A program made the position numbers and the translations under genes. From the NCBI RefSeq assembly GCF_036452155.1, contig NZ_JAWJZY010000003.1: a stretch of DNA of 64,000 bases; one strand, written 5' to 3'. The DNA is from Sorlinia euscelidii. Its GTDB lineage: Bacteria > Pseudomonadota > Alphaproteobacteria > Acetobacterales > Acetobacteraceae. Each line of letters opens with the position of its first letter. Position 1 is the first letter of the stretch. This document shows, piece by piece, positions 52,865-62,259 of the stretch. Below the pieces are notes generated by a model that searched no databases, was not told the DNA's origin, and worked only from the letters and a program-made list of their open reading frames with translations.

Positions 52865-54220
52865 GTGGAAACGATGTCGCAAACCCCCTCCGTAACAAGA
52901 CATGAAGTCACCGCCATCATCCTGGCTGCCGGGTTGGGGACGCGGATGAAATCCAGCCTGCCCAAGGCCATGCACCCCCTTGGCGGCGTGCCGATGATCA
53001 AATTGCTGATCGAAAAGGCGGCTCAGGTCTTTGACCGCATCATCGTGGTGGTCGGTCCGGATATGGACGATATCGCGTCCTGCGTCACACCGCACAAAGT
53101 TATTGTGCAGAATGAGCGCGCCGGGACGGGGCACGCGGCGCGCCAGGCAGCGGCGGAATTCGGGGGTGGCGATGTGGCCATTCTCTACGCTGACAACCCT
53201 CTGATCTCCGTCCCTTTGATGCAGCAGCTCGTCGCGCCACGCCCTGACGGTGTGATGCTGCGTCTTCTCGCCATGCGTCCGAAGGATCCGGGCCAATATG
53301 GCCGCCTCGTGACTTCCGGGGGCGACGTGCAGCGCATTATTGAGTGGAAGGACGCGATGGAGGATGAGCGCGCCATTCCCCTCTGTAATGCGGGCATGTT
53401 GTGCGCGGCCGCAACCGATATGCGCCGCTGGCTGGCCGCCCTGACGCATGATAATGCGCAGGGGGAATATTACCTGACCGATGTGGTCGAGCAGGCAGCC
53501 GGGGAAGGGCGTGTCATCTATATTGAGGGGTCGGAGGCGGAACTGGCCGGGGTCAATTCCCGTGCTGAGCTGGCGGCCGCGGAACGCACGCTTCAGGAGC
53601 AACTTCGCGCCGCCGCGATGGCGGAAGGAGTTACGCTGATTGCGCCTGAGACGGTCTTCCTCGCGGCGGACACAGAATTATCACCTGATTGCGTGATAGA
53701 ACCACATGTCGTGTTCGGGCCAGGTGTTCGTCTGGGACGTGGGGTGCATGTGCGAGCCTTTTCACACCTTGAGGGTTGCATCGTCGGCGAAGACGCACGC
53801 ATCGGCCCCTTCGCACGCCTCCGACCGGGCACGGTCTGCGCGTCGGACGCGCATATCGGCAATTTTGTTGAGCTGAAAGCGACCCAACTCGGCCAGGGGA
53901 GCAAGGTCAATCACCTCTCCTATATCGGCGATGCGGAGATCGGTGCGGGGACAAATATCGGCGCCGGGTCCATCACCTGCAATTATGACGGTGTGTTCAA
54001 ACATAAGACGTCGATCGGGGATCATGCTTTCATCGGCTCCAATACCATTATGGTGGCCCCGATCCGCATCGGGGACGCCACACTTGTGGCGGCGGGGAGC
54101 GTCTTGACTGACAATGTGGCGGACACGGATTTTGCCGTTGCGCGCGCACGTCAGGTGGCAAAATCAGGCCGCGGTCAGCAGATGCAGGACGCCCTCAAGG
54201 CGAAGAAGGAGAAAAGCTGA
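52865..54220 (+). CDS. glmU: Bifunctional GlmU (GlcNAc-1-P uridyltransferase / acetyltransferase)
   Basis: 451 residues. The uridyltransferase domain starts AIILAAGLGTRMKSSLPKAM, the loop is ERAGTGHAARQA, and the left-handed beta helix runs from about 250 to 430 with ending NYDGVFKHKTSIGDHAFIGS. It makes UDP-GlcNAc for cell wall and lipopolysaccharide. The stop shares a base with the glmS start (TGATG). Confidence 0.96.
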   Translation: METMSQTPSVTRHEVTAIILAAGLGTRMKSSLPKAMHPLGGVPMIKLLIEKAAQVFDRIIVVVGPDMDDIASCVTPHKVIVQNERAGTGHAARQAAAEFGGGDVAILYADNPLISVPLMQQLVAPRPDGVMLRLLAMRPKDPGQYGRLVTSGGDVQRIIEWKDAMEDERAIPLCNAGMLCAAATDMRRWLAALTHDNAQGEYYLTDVVEQAAGEGRVIYIEGSEAELAGVNSRAELAAAERTLQEQLRAAAMAEGVTLIAPETVFLAADTELSPDCVIEPHVVFGPGVRLGRGVHVRAFSHLEGCIVGEDARIGPFARLRPGTVCASDAHIGNFVELKATQLGQGSKVNHLSYIGDAEIGAGTNIGAGSITCNYDGVFKHKTSIGDHAFIGSNTIMVAPIRIGDATLVAAGSVLTDNVADTDFAVARARQVAKSGRGQQMQDALKAKKEKS

Positions 54221-56043
54221 TGTGCGGGATCTGTGGTGTCGTCGGCCATCGCACGGCTTCGCCTCTCATTTTCGAAGCTTTGAGACGGCTTGAATATCGC
54301 GGCTATGACTCCGCGGGCATTGCGACGCTGGATAACGGCCGGATCGATCGCCGCCGCGCGCCAGGCAAGCTCGACCATCTGCAGGCTGTGCTTGAGGCGC
54401 AGCCTCTCGCAGGGACGACCGGGATTGGCCATACAAGATGGGCGACCCACGGGGAACCGAACGAGCAGAACGCGCATCCCCATGCTGTGGGACAGGTGGC
54501 GGTGGTGCATAATGGCATCATTGAAAATTACGAATCTCTGCGTGATGAACTCGTTGCGGAAGGGCGCGTGTTTTCGTCAGAGACGGATACGGAAGTTGTC
54601 GCGCAACTCATTGACCTGATGATGTCGCGCGGTGCTTCACCGCAGGAGGCCGCGCGGGAGAGTTTGCAGCGCCTCCAGGGTGCCTACGCGCTGGCCATCA
54701 TCTTCGCAAGTCATGACGGCCTGATTATCGGCGCGCGCCATGGCGCCCCGCTCGCTGTCGGATATGGTGAGGGCGAAATGTTCCTCGGTTCTGACAGTAT
54801 CGCGCTCGCGCCACTCGCGCAGAAAATCACCTACCTCGATGATGGTGATTGGGTCGTTCTGACACCGCGCTCCGTGCAGATCTTCGATGAAACGGGCAAA
54901 AAGGTGCGGCGCCCGGCGCAGCCCATGGCGCTGATTGCCGGTGCTGTCGGTAAAGATGGCTACCGTCATTATATGGAAAAGGAGCTTCATGAGCATCCTG
55001 TCGTGATCGGTCAGACATTGCAGCGCGTGATTGACCCCGTCAGCAAGGCCGTGGCGCTTCCGAAATTCGATTTTTCTCTGGCCGAGGTGCCGCGCGTCAC
55101 GATGACTGCATGCGGCTCCGCTTATTATGCGGCCCTTGTCGGGCGCTACTGGTTAGAGGCGGAGGCCCGCGTGCCTGTCGATATTGATGTGGCTTCCGAG
55201 CTTCGTTACCGTGCGCCGCCTTTGACGCCAGGGGGGATGGGACTTCTCATTTCCCAATCCGGTGAAACGGCGGATACACTGGCCGCCCTGCGGCTTTTAC
55301 GCCGATCGGACCAGCGCATCGTCTCCATTCTTAATGTCGAGACCAGCACAATGGGGCGTGACAGCGACGTCACGCTCGGGATGGTTGCGGGGCCGGAAAT
55401 TTCTGTCGCCAGCACGAAAGCCTTTACCGCGCAACTTTCCGTCCTCGCCGCATTGACAATCGCCATGGGCCAGGCGCGCGGCACAATTGAGGCGTCGCGG
55501 GCGCAGCAGATGGTCTCCTCCCTTTTTGACCTGCCCTCCCGCGCCGCGGAGGTTTTCCAGCGTGTCGCGGATATACAGGCAATGGCCGTGATCGTGGCCG
55601 CGGCGCGCGATGTCCTTTATCTCGGGCGCGGTGTGTGCTTTCCCATCGCGTTGGAAGGGGCGCTCAAGCTCAAGGAAATCTCCTATATCCATGCCGAGGC
55701 CTACGCTGCGGGGGAGATGAAACACGGCCCCATATCTCTTATCGATAAAGACGTGCCGATTGTGGTCATTGCACCATCGACGATATTGTTTGATAAGACC
55801 CTTTCCAACATCCAGGAGGCGAAAGCCCGTGGCGGGCGCATACTCGCCTTCACGGATGAGAAAGGGGCGGCGCGGCTCTCCGGCATTGCGGAGCAAATGG
55901 TTGTGTTGCCGGATGTCGATGCTTTTGTGGCGCCGATCCTCTTCACCATCCCCGTGCAGATCCTCGCTTATGAAGTGGCGCTGCTGAAAGGGACGGATGT
56001 CGATCAGCCGCGGAACCTCGCGAAATCCGTGACCGTCGAATAA
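54220..56043 (+). CDS. glmS: Glucosamine-6-phosphate synthase
   Basis: 607 residues. The N-terminal CGICGVVGHR gives Cys2 as the glutaminase nucleophile. SISQSGETADTL-type sequence (LISQSGETADTLAALRLL) and a second SIS domain follow, ending QPRNLAKSVTVE. It converts fructose-6-P and glutamine to GlcN-6-P, the step before the GlmU pathway, and is cotranscribed with glmU. There is no space for a glmS ribozyme upstream. Confidence 0.97.
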   Translation: MCGICGVVGHRTASPLIFEALRRLEYRGYDSAGIATLDNGRIDRRRAPGKLDHLQAVLEAQPLAGTTGIGHTRWATHGEPNEQNAHPHAVGQVAVVHNGIIENYESLRDELVAEGRVFSSETDTEVVAQLIDLMMSRGASPQEAARESLQRLQGAYALAIIFASHDGLIIGARHGAPLAVGYGEGEMFLGSDSIALAPLAQKITYLDDGDWVVLTPRSVQIFDETGKKVRRPAQPMALIAGAVGKDGYRHYMEKELHEHPVVIGQTLQRVIDPVSKAVALPKFDFSLAEVPRVTMTACGSAYYAALVGRYWLEAEARVPVDIDVASELRYRAPPLTPGGMGLLISQSGETADTLAALRLLRRSDQRIVSILNVETSTMGRDSDVTLGMVAGPEISVASTKAFTAQLSVLAALTIAMGQARGTIEASRAQQMVSSLFDLPSRAAEVFQRVADIQAMAVIVAAARDVLYLGRGVCFPIALEGALKLKEISYIHAEAYAAGEMKHGPISLIDKDVPIVVIAPSTILFDKTLSNIQEAKARGGRILAFTDEKGAARLSGIAEQMVVLPDVDAFVAPILFTIPVQILAYEVALLKGTDVDQPRNLAKSVTVE

Positions 56044-56238
56044 ACATCGTATGGCGATGTGATGGTCCCCAGACATCTCCCAACCGCCCTATTTGTAAGG
56101 TTGGGACGCCCTTCGGCACTGGCTGGAAGGGGTTGACGTCATGGGGTTTATGCATTCTTAACGGGGACGGGGTTAAAACTCTCACGCTCGTAACCGTTTG
56201 ATAATAAAGTGAATCGATAGGCGGGAGATATTTAGAGG

Positions 56239-58812
56239 ATGATGGTGACGGGTCTAGCAGCCATTATATTGGTGCTGGCGCTCCTTTTGGCATTGATCAG
56301 TTTCGTGCAGCCTTTGGCGCAGCGCCTCGGCGTGTCCGAAACGGTTCTGCTTGCCGTCGTGGGGATTTTGATCGGGTTGTTCGCGGACCTTGTGCTGCGT
56401 TCAACGTCGATCGAAATGTTCAATGGCGCGGCCGAGGCCATTCTCTTTTTTCCGATAAATAGTGAAGCATTTTTGCTGATATTCCTGCCGATCCTTGTTT
56501 TTCAGGGGGCGCTGGCAATTGATGTCCGGCGTCTTGCGCATGAGACGTCGACCGTCCTGCTGCTCGCCGTCCTTGCCGTGGTGGTGTCAACAGCAACAAT
56601 TGGCTTCTCACTCTATCCTTTTGCGGGACAATCCCTTGTCATTTGTCTCCTGCTCGGCTCTATCGTCGCGACGACGGACCCTTCCGCGGTTGCGGGAATT
56701 TTCCGGGATGTCGGTGCGTCCTCGCGTCTGACACGCCTTGTTGAAGGGGAGGCCCTGCTCAATGATGCGGCGGCGATCTCCATTTTCTCCATTCTTCTCT
56801 CCTCTGTCGCATCCCATCATCATATTCAGTTCGGTGAAACCGTCGTTAATTTTGCCGTGTCATTTACCGGCGCAATTGTGGTTGGTGTCGCTTTTGCGCG
56901 TCTGGCCCTGATGATCATTACCGGGCTCGGCGCATCGGCCGCCGCTGAAGTCACGCTGACTCTGGCGCTACCTTATGTCGTTTACATTATTTGCGATGAG
57001 TTTTTCGGTTTTTCAGGTGTGGTGGCGACGGCGTCAGCCGGGCTGACACTCTCTGTTTACGGGCCTTCAACCTTTCGGCCGCAAGTATGGCGCTTCCTCA
57101 ACGAATTGTGGCAGCAGCTTTTATTCTGGGCGGGCTCGCTGGTCTTCCTGCTCGCCTCCATGTTGATACCGCGTCTTCTCATCGGGATGACGCGCTGGGA
57201 TTGCGTGTTGATCCTGATCGCCTCTGTCGCCGGTTTATTGGCGCGCGGTGCGGTGGTGTTCGGGATGCTGCCCTTGTTGGAAATGCTTAAAGTGTCACCC
57301 CCGGTACCGCTGCCATTTAAAACGACGATGGTCTGGGGTGGGCTACGCGGCGCGATCACTTTGGCGCTGGCATTGGCGGTGACGGAAAATCAGCGGGTCA
57401 GTGGCAGCGTCGCCCATTTTGTCGGCGTCATTGCCACAGGCTTCGTCCTGATCACGCTTTTCCTCAATGGGACGACGTTGCGCTACCTTGTCGTTTTCTT
57501 TGAGCTTGATCAGCTTTCTCCCATCAACAAGGCGTTGCGCCATCAGGTGCTTAGCAGCGGCTTGCGCCATATTGCCGAGCGCACGCACGGCCTTGCGGAG
57601 GAGCTCGGTTTTGCACGCGGGACGCAGCGGACCATTCTCGGCCATATTAATCGGCGCGCGGAGGAGGAGAGTGAAGCCAACACATTCGATACCGCCTTGG
57701 GTGACCGGCAACGCGTGACATTGGCATTGATCACCATCGCCAACCAGGAGAGGTCGCTTCTCCTTGATCTGTTCCGTATTCAGGGCCTCTCCCGTCGGGT
57801 GATGGAAACACTCCTGCGTTCGGCGGAGGCCATGGTGGAGGGCGCACGGCTTGAAGGTCGTTACGGTTATGTCCGTGCGCGCCGCCGCCGCCTGCGCCCG
57901 ACCTGGCGGTTTCGCATCGCGCAGATGCTGCACCAATATCTGCATATAGACCGTCCTCTCATGACCTGCATGTCCGAACGGTTTGAGATGCTCGTCATTA
58001 CACATCTCGTCTCGATTTCTCTTTCCCGCTTCATGAAGCACCGGTTGGAGCCGACATTGGGGATTCGCCTCAGTGAAATCGTTTCTGAGGTTCTGGGGCG
58101 TCAGCGTCGTATGTTGGATGACGCGCTGGAGATGCTCCGCGTGCATTACCAGGGTTACTCTGAAGCGCTTGAAAGCCGCATCCTCCACCAGATTTCCCTT
58201 CGTCTGGAGGGGGAGGAGTATGATGAGCTTCTTTCCGATAATCTTATCACGGAGGAGGTCCATCGGGAGCTCTATCGCGACACAGAGAAACGGCGGGAGC
58301 GCCTGAGTAAACCGCTGCGCTTCGACTTGAAAAGCGGTATCTCCCAGCGCTTGCGGGAATTTCCGGCGTTGCGCGGTGTGCCGGATGGCGTCGTGCATAA
58401 TCTGTCGATGAATATTTCGCTACGTTTTGTGTCACCGGGTGAGGAATTACTGCGTCGCGGGCGCAAGGTGCGCACGGTTTACGCCGTTGTTGCCGGCCTC
58501 GCGGAGATGCATATCTCAGAACATGACATTCAGTTCGGCGCCGGGGATCTGATTGGTGCGGATATGCTGCTTTCCAATCAACCAGCCCCGGGGACGATCC
58601 GCGCTGTGCAGTTCGGGCATCTCCTTTCGATCCCGGCGCATGTCTTCAAGCGGCTCGTGGATGATTACCCGATCGTCAGGCGCTCTCTCGAGGTGCGCGC
58701 GACGGAAAGGCTGGGCACGCCTCAGGATATTGCGCTGGTCCTGGGCGGCGCAACGCACACGGCGGATGAGGTGCGCGACGCAGCTGTCGGGTCAGGTGAG
58801 GTGGATTGTTGA
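56239..58812 (+). CDS. Na+/H+ antiporter (CPA1/NhaP type) with cyclic-nucleotide-binding domain
   Basis: 857 residues. The first 430 hold about twelve membrane helices with the CPA1 motifs SIVATTDPSAVAGIF and RLVEGEALLNDAAAISIF and the MVWGGLRGAITLALAL helix. A long cytosolic helical part follows, and from about 710 to 830 a cNMP-binding-like domain (LSMNISLRFVSPGEELLRRG, then IQFGAGDLIGADMLLSNQ). It exchanges Na+ or K+ for protons and may be tuned by a bound nucleotide, useful at low pH. Confidence 0.87.
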   Translation: MMVTGLAAIILVLALLLALISFVQPLAQRLGVSETVLLAVVGILIGLFADLVLRSTSIEMFNGAAEAILFFPINSEAFLLIFLPILVFQGALAIDVRRLAHETSTVLLLAVLAVVVSTATIGFSLYPFAGQSLVICLLLGSIVATTDPSAVAGIFRDVGASSRLTRLVEGEALLNDAAAISIFSILLSSVASHHHIQFGETVVNFAVSFTGAIVVGVAFARLALMIITGLGASAAAEVTLTLALPYVVYIICDEFFGFSGVVATASAGLTLSVYGPSTFRPQVWRFLNELWQQLLFWAGSLVFLLASMLIPRLLIGMTRWDCVLILIASVAGLLARGAVVFGMLPLLEMLKVSPPVPLPFKTTMVWGGLRGAITLALALAVTENQRVSGSVAHFVGVIATGFVLITLFLNGTTLRYLVVFFELDQLSPINKALRHQVLSSGLRHIAERTHGLAEELGFARGTQRTILGHINRRAEEESEANTFDTALGDRQRVTLALITIANQERSLLLDLFRIQGLSRRVMETLLRSAEAMVEGARLEGRYGYVRARRRRLRPTWRFRIAQMLHQYLHIDRPLMTCMSERFEMLVITHLVSISLSRFMKHRLEPTLGIRLSEIVSEVLGRQRRMLDDALEMLRVHYQGYSEALESRILHQISLRLEGEEYDELLSDNLITEEVHRELYRDTEKRRERLSKPLRFDLKSGISQRLREFPALRGVPDGVVHNLSMNISLRFVSPGEELLRRGRKVRTVYAVVAGLAEMHISEHDIQFGAGDLIGADMLLSNQPAPGTIRAVQFGHLLSIPAHVFKRLVDDYPIVRRSLEVRATERLGTPQDIALVLGGATHTADEVRDAAVGSGEVDC

Positions 58813-58874
58813 GGGAGAACTGACGTCCGCCCTATGCGCCCCCAGCGTGTAAAGCCGGGCGCGCGTCAAGCTTG

Positions 58875-60281
58875 TCAGGGCAGGGAGGTTTGCTGCGCGT
58901 CTTCCCTGAAAACATCCCGGAATGCCAGGTAAATCGCGATAAACATGACTGCCCCCAAAATTGAGGCGGCCATATGCAGCCCCCAAAAGGGAATGCTGCC
59001 CATCGCGCCCAGAAGCGACGCAAGGCGCCCTGCAAAAAGCTGACTGAGGAAAGAGCTGAAAGGGTAGAAGGAGATCACGCTTGTCCGGATGGGACCGGGT
59101 GCAAGTTTCGCGACAAGCGCCATGCCGGTCGCCTGAGAGAGGCCAAACCCGAAATCATTCAGAAAGTGAAAGGCAATTGCCCACCAGAGATTGACCTCAT
59201 GCAGGCCTGGCCCGAAATAAGCGCCCGCCATGAGGGCGAGGGGGCCCAGAGGCGTGATGATGCCGCCAATAACGACTTTCGCCATTTCTTCCGGCACGCG
59301 TCGATAACGCCCCCAGACGCGCCAGAGCCAGAGGATCATGAACCCGGTCGCAACACTTGCGATACCGTCAAGTGAGATCAGAGACGAGACGGGGAGGGTG
59401 TAACCGAATAATGAGAGGGCGAAATGCTGGCCGCCCCATAATTCATAGGCGCTCATCATCTGGCTGTTCGGCACGCTGCTGACGGCGAGCGCCGGCAGAA
59501 ACAGCGCGATCACCAGAAGCGCCCGCCTATCCTCCCGTGATAAACCGATGCGGACCCCCTTTTTCTGACGTGATGAGGCTTTCGGGAGGTGCTTCCAGCC
59601 TAACCAGTAAAACAGCGCACCAAGCGGCGCGCCGAGGCTTAAAACGAGGAAGGCGGGGCCCCATCCATAATATTTCTCCGTCAGCCCGCCCGCGAGAGGC
59701 GCGATAATGCCGGTAAATTGCAGGCCGAGGCAGAAGATCTGATAGCCATCCGCCCGCCGTGGGTCATCATGATCATAAAGCTGCCCAAGCTGCGCGGGAA
59801 GCATGGCTCTGATCAGGCCGAAACCAAGTATCAAGGACAGCAGCGCGAAGAGAAATGTCGCGCTTGACGCGAGGAGAAGAAACCCGGCGCAGATCAGCAC
59901 CATGCCGATGATGAAGGCATTTCGGAAGCCGAGAAGCAGGTCAATGATGATCCCGGCCGCGATCGGCCATAAAAAGGCGCACATCAAATAGGCGCTGGAG
60001 ATCTCGGCCGCGAGTCCTGATGTGGTTGTGGTGCCGAAGATCCACTGTAAAAGCTGAGAGAAAGGCCCGAGCCCGATCACGGTTGGCGCGATTTCGGGGC
60101 GCAGAATGTGATCGGCCGCGTAAAGCACGAGGAGAGCGCCGAAGCCGTAAAGGCAGTAGGCAATCCAGGCCTCGCACAATGTGATGGCCATCAGGCCGCG
60201 GGGCTGTTTGGCAGGGCGATGTTTTTCCGGAAGGGAGGGGGAGTAGATTTCGACGGGCTCGTCCGGAAAATTTTCGGTCAC
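58875..60281 (-). CDS. POT/PTR2-like MFS transporter
   Basis: 468 residues with about twelve membrane helices and a cytosolic N-terminus of about 30 residues. ITLCEAWIAYCLYGFGALLV at about 32 is the start of POT (proton-coupled oligopeptide transporter) proteins. GFGLIRAMLPAQLGQLYDHD and ADGYQIFCLGLQFTGIIAPL follow the family. Substrate is unproven; peptides or other small solutes are possible. It is transcribed alone and convergent with the antiporter. Confidence 0.78.
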   Translation of the reverse strand: MTENFPDEPVEIYSPSLPEKHRPAKQPRGLMAITLCEAWIAYCLYGFGALLVLYAADHILRPEIAPTVIGLGPFSQLLQWIFGTTTTSGLAAEISSAYLMCAFLWPIAAGIIIDLLLGFRNAFIIGMVLICAGFLLLASSATFLFALLSLILGFGLIRAMLPAQLGQLYDHDDPRRADGYQIFCLGLQFTGIIAPLAGGLTEKYYGWGPAFLVLSLGAPLGALFYWLGWKHLPKASSRQKKGVRIGLSREDRRALLVIALFLPALAVSSVPNSQMMSAYELWGGQHFALSLFGYTLPVSSLISLDGIASVATGFMILWLWRVWGRYRRVPEEMAKVVIGGIITPLGPLALMAGAYFGPGLHEVNLWWAIAFHFLNDFGFGLSQATGMALVAKLAPGPIRTSVISFYPFSSFLSQLFAGRLASLLGAMGSIPFWGLHMAASILGAVMFIAIYLAFRDVFREDAQQTSLP

Positions 60282-60694
60282 GAAGGCTTCCCTGTGTCTG
60301 GTGAACTCGTTTCGGATACGTTATGCGTTTTTTAAACCGAATCGCGCGGGAAGGGAAGGCAGGCGGCACCGTGCCCTGTTGCAGGATGGCGACAGAATGA
60401 TGACCCGCCCATCCACAGCCCCGCGCCATGACATGCGCGGATATCAGCCCGATAAGATATATTATGCCAACTAAGTCAGGCTGTAGAGATGGATAGCTGG
60501 TCGCTGTAAATCTCATCTAATGGTTTAAGTTCAGCATGTTGCGGACATCTGATCACAGAAATCGCCCACCGTTAAAAATGTTCCAAATCGGAACTTCTCC
60601 TCCCCGCTCTCTGAGGCTTAGAGAAACCTTAGTTTCCGCCCCCTCGCCTGATCCCCCATTTTACGCGGTGATCCCGGGGGTCAGACGTCGAACG
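60282..60694. other. Non-coding spacer upstream of the POT-type gene
   Basis: About 410 bases without a convincing gene, between the POT-type gene and the end of the MBL-fold gene. It must hold the transporter promoter. A plus-strand frame at 60,536-60,790 runs into the MBL gene from the other side and is not protein-like. Confidence 0.5.
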
Positions 60695-61465
60695 TCATTG
60701 AATCGTAAGCGGGTTCCATGCCGGGGGCAGCTCCTGCGCGAGCGGGCCGTAACTCAGGCCCGGGCCCATATGGGTCAGGATCACCCGTGAAGGCTTGATT
60801 TCCGCGCGCCATCTCAGCACGTCTTCGAGACAAGCATGCGCAACATGCGGCTCACGTTGCAGGCACCCGACAACCCAGGTTTCAACGCCGCGCAAAGCCT
60901 CGATCGCGTCGTCGGGCAGATATTCCACATCCGTGCTGTAGGCGAAATTCCCGATACGCAGCCCTAAAGTCGTCACTTTATAATGACGCTGTGCAAAAAA
61001 ACTGACGTCGGTCCCTTGAATAGCCAGGGTTTCGGGCGCTGAAACCGGGTGTGGCGCCGGCACAGGGCGGAAAAATTCCCCACCCGACCATGGCTTAAAG
61101 GCGTAAGGGAAGCGCATCTGCATCGATTTGAGGACATCGGGGGATGCGTAAAGCGGTAAGGGGCGCTGAATAACGCGGTTAATCCCGCGTATATCGTCAA
61201 ATCCACCGATATGGTCAGCATGTTCATGCGTGACGATCAGGGCGTCGATATGCGCAATATGGTTGCGCAGCAATTGCGCCCGCAAATCCGGGCCGCAATC
61301 AACAAGCAGCCGCGTCCCCTCATCGGTTTCGATAACGATAGAGGACCGTGTGCGCGTATCACGTGGATCGTGCGGATTACATGCGCCCCATATGCCGCCC
61401 TCTCCCGCTCCGCCAATCATGGGGACGCCGCCGGAAGGCCCACATCCAAGAATGGTGATCTTCAT
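60695..61465 (-). CDS. MBL-fold hydrolase, PhnP-like
   Basis: 256 residues. ITILGCGPSGGVPMIGG starts the fold; the metal-binding motif is VTHEHADHIGGFDDIRGINR near 78, with further His and Asp residues (TDVEYLPDDAI; ILTHMGPGLSYG). It resembles PhnP-type phosphodiesterases and related hydrolases. The start overlaps the tatD stop (ATGA), so it is the last gene of the holB-metG-tatD operon. The substrate is not known. Confidence 0.88.
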   Translation of the reverse strand: MKITILGCGPSGGVPMIGGAGEGGIWGACNPHDPRDTRTRSSIVIETDEGTRLLVDCGPDLRAQLLRNHIAHIDALIVTHEHADHIGGFDDIRGINRVIQRPLPLYASPDVLKSMQMRFPYAFKPWSGGEFFRPVPAPHPVSAPETLAIQGTDVSFFAQRHYKVTTLGLRIGNFAYSTDVEYLPDDAIEALRGVETWVVGCLQREPHVAHACLEDVLRWRAEIKPSRVILTHMGPGLSYGPLAQELPPAWNPLTIQ

Positions 61466-62259
61466 GCCGCTTTTTTAAACAAGCGATAGAAGTTCGCGGT
61501 CGTGCTAGCCGCGAGTTGCTCCGGCGCGATACCCCGTAATTCCGCCAGACGCGCCGCCGTGAAAGTGACATAGGCTGGGGTGTTTGGCTTACCGCGTTTC
61601 GGCACAGGGGCCAGATAAGGGCTGTCCGTCTCCACTAAAAGCCGATCTTCCGGGATGAAGCGGGCAGTTTCCTGCAAGGTTTCCGTCTTGCGGAAAGTGA
61701 TGATGCCGGAAAAACTGATATACCCACCCAGCTTGAGCGCCGTCTCGGCCAGCTTCATCCCCGAGGCGAAGCAATGAAGCAAAAATGGGAAGGCCCCATT
61801 GCGACCCGTCTCATCTTCCAGAATGCGCGCCACGTCATGATCAGCCTCGCGCGCATGGATAATCAGCGGCAACCCTGTCATGCGGGCGGCCGCAATATGG
61901 GTGCGAAAAAACTTTTCCTGCAGTGCGCGCACGGATTCATCGCCTTGGAAAAAATCCAGCCCGGTCTCGCCAATGCCAATCACGGCCGGATGGTTGCAGC
62001 GTTCGGCCATCTCTTCCGCGGTAACGAGGGGCGCGTCCTGCACGGCGTCAGGGTGGGTGCCCAGACTGCACCATATTTTGAGGTCCGGCTGACTGTGTCG
62101 CGTCAGATCAATCTGCGTCTGCGCCTTTGAGAACTCGGTGCCAATCGTCACCATGCCGGCTAGCTGCTCGGCCCGCGCCTGGTTAAGTGCTTCCTTGAGA
62201 TCAGCCACGCGGTCAAGATGGCAATGTGAGTCAATGAGCCCGGAAACCATCGGCGTCAC
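61462..62259 (-). CDS. tatD: TatD-family metal-dependent DNase
   Basis: 265 residues. IDSHCHLD starts the TIM barrel, IGIGETGLDFF near 95, LPLIIHAREAD near 130, and LVETDSPYLAPVPKRGKPNT near 205 hold the metal ligands. Such enzymes cut DNA or process D-aminoacyl substrates. The GTG at 62259 overlaps the metG stop; ATG 62250 is an alternative start. Confidence 0.94.
   Translation of the reverse strand: MTPMVSGLIDSHCHLDRVADLKEALNQARAEQLAGMVTIGTEFSKAQTQIDLTRHSQPDLKIWCSLGTHPDAVQDAPLVTAEEMAERCNHPAVIGIGETGLDFFQGDESVRALQEKFFRTHIAAARMTGLPLIIHAREADHDVARILEDETGRNGAFPFLLHCFASGMKLAETALKLGGYISFSGIITFRKTETLQETARFIPEDRLLVETDSPYLAPVPKRGKPNTPAYVTFTAARLAELRGIAPEQLAASTTANFYRLFKKAA

Noticed and set aside
54100..54230. 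glmS ribozyme/riboswitch
   Set aside because: glmS overlaps the glmU stop by one base, leaving no leader, and the ribozyme is typical of Gram-positive bacteria.
57343..58398. 351-aa minus-strand protein
   Set aside because: It is a shadow of the antiporter gene in a GC-rich region.
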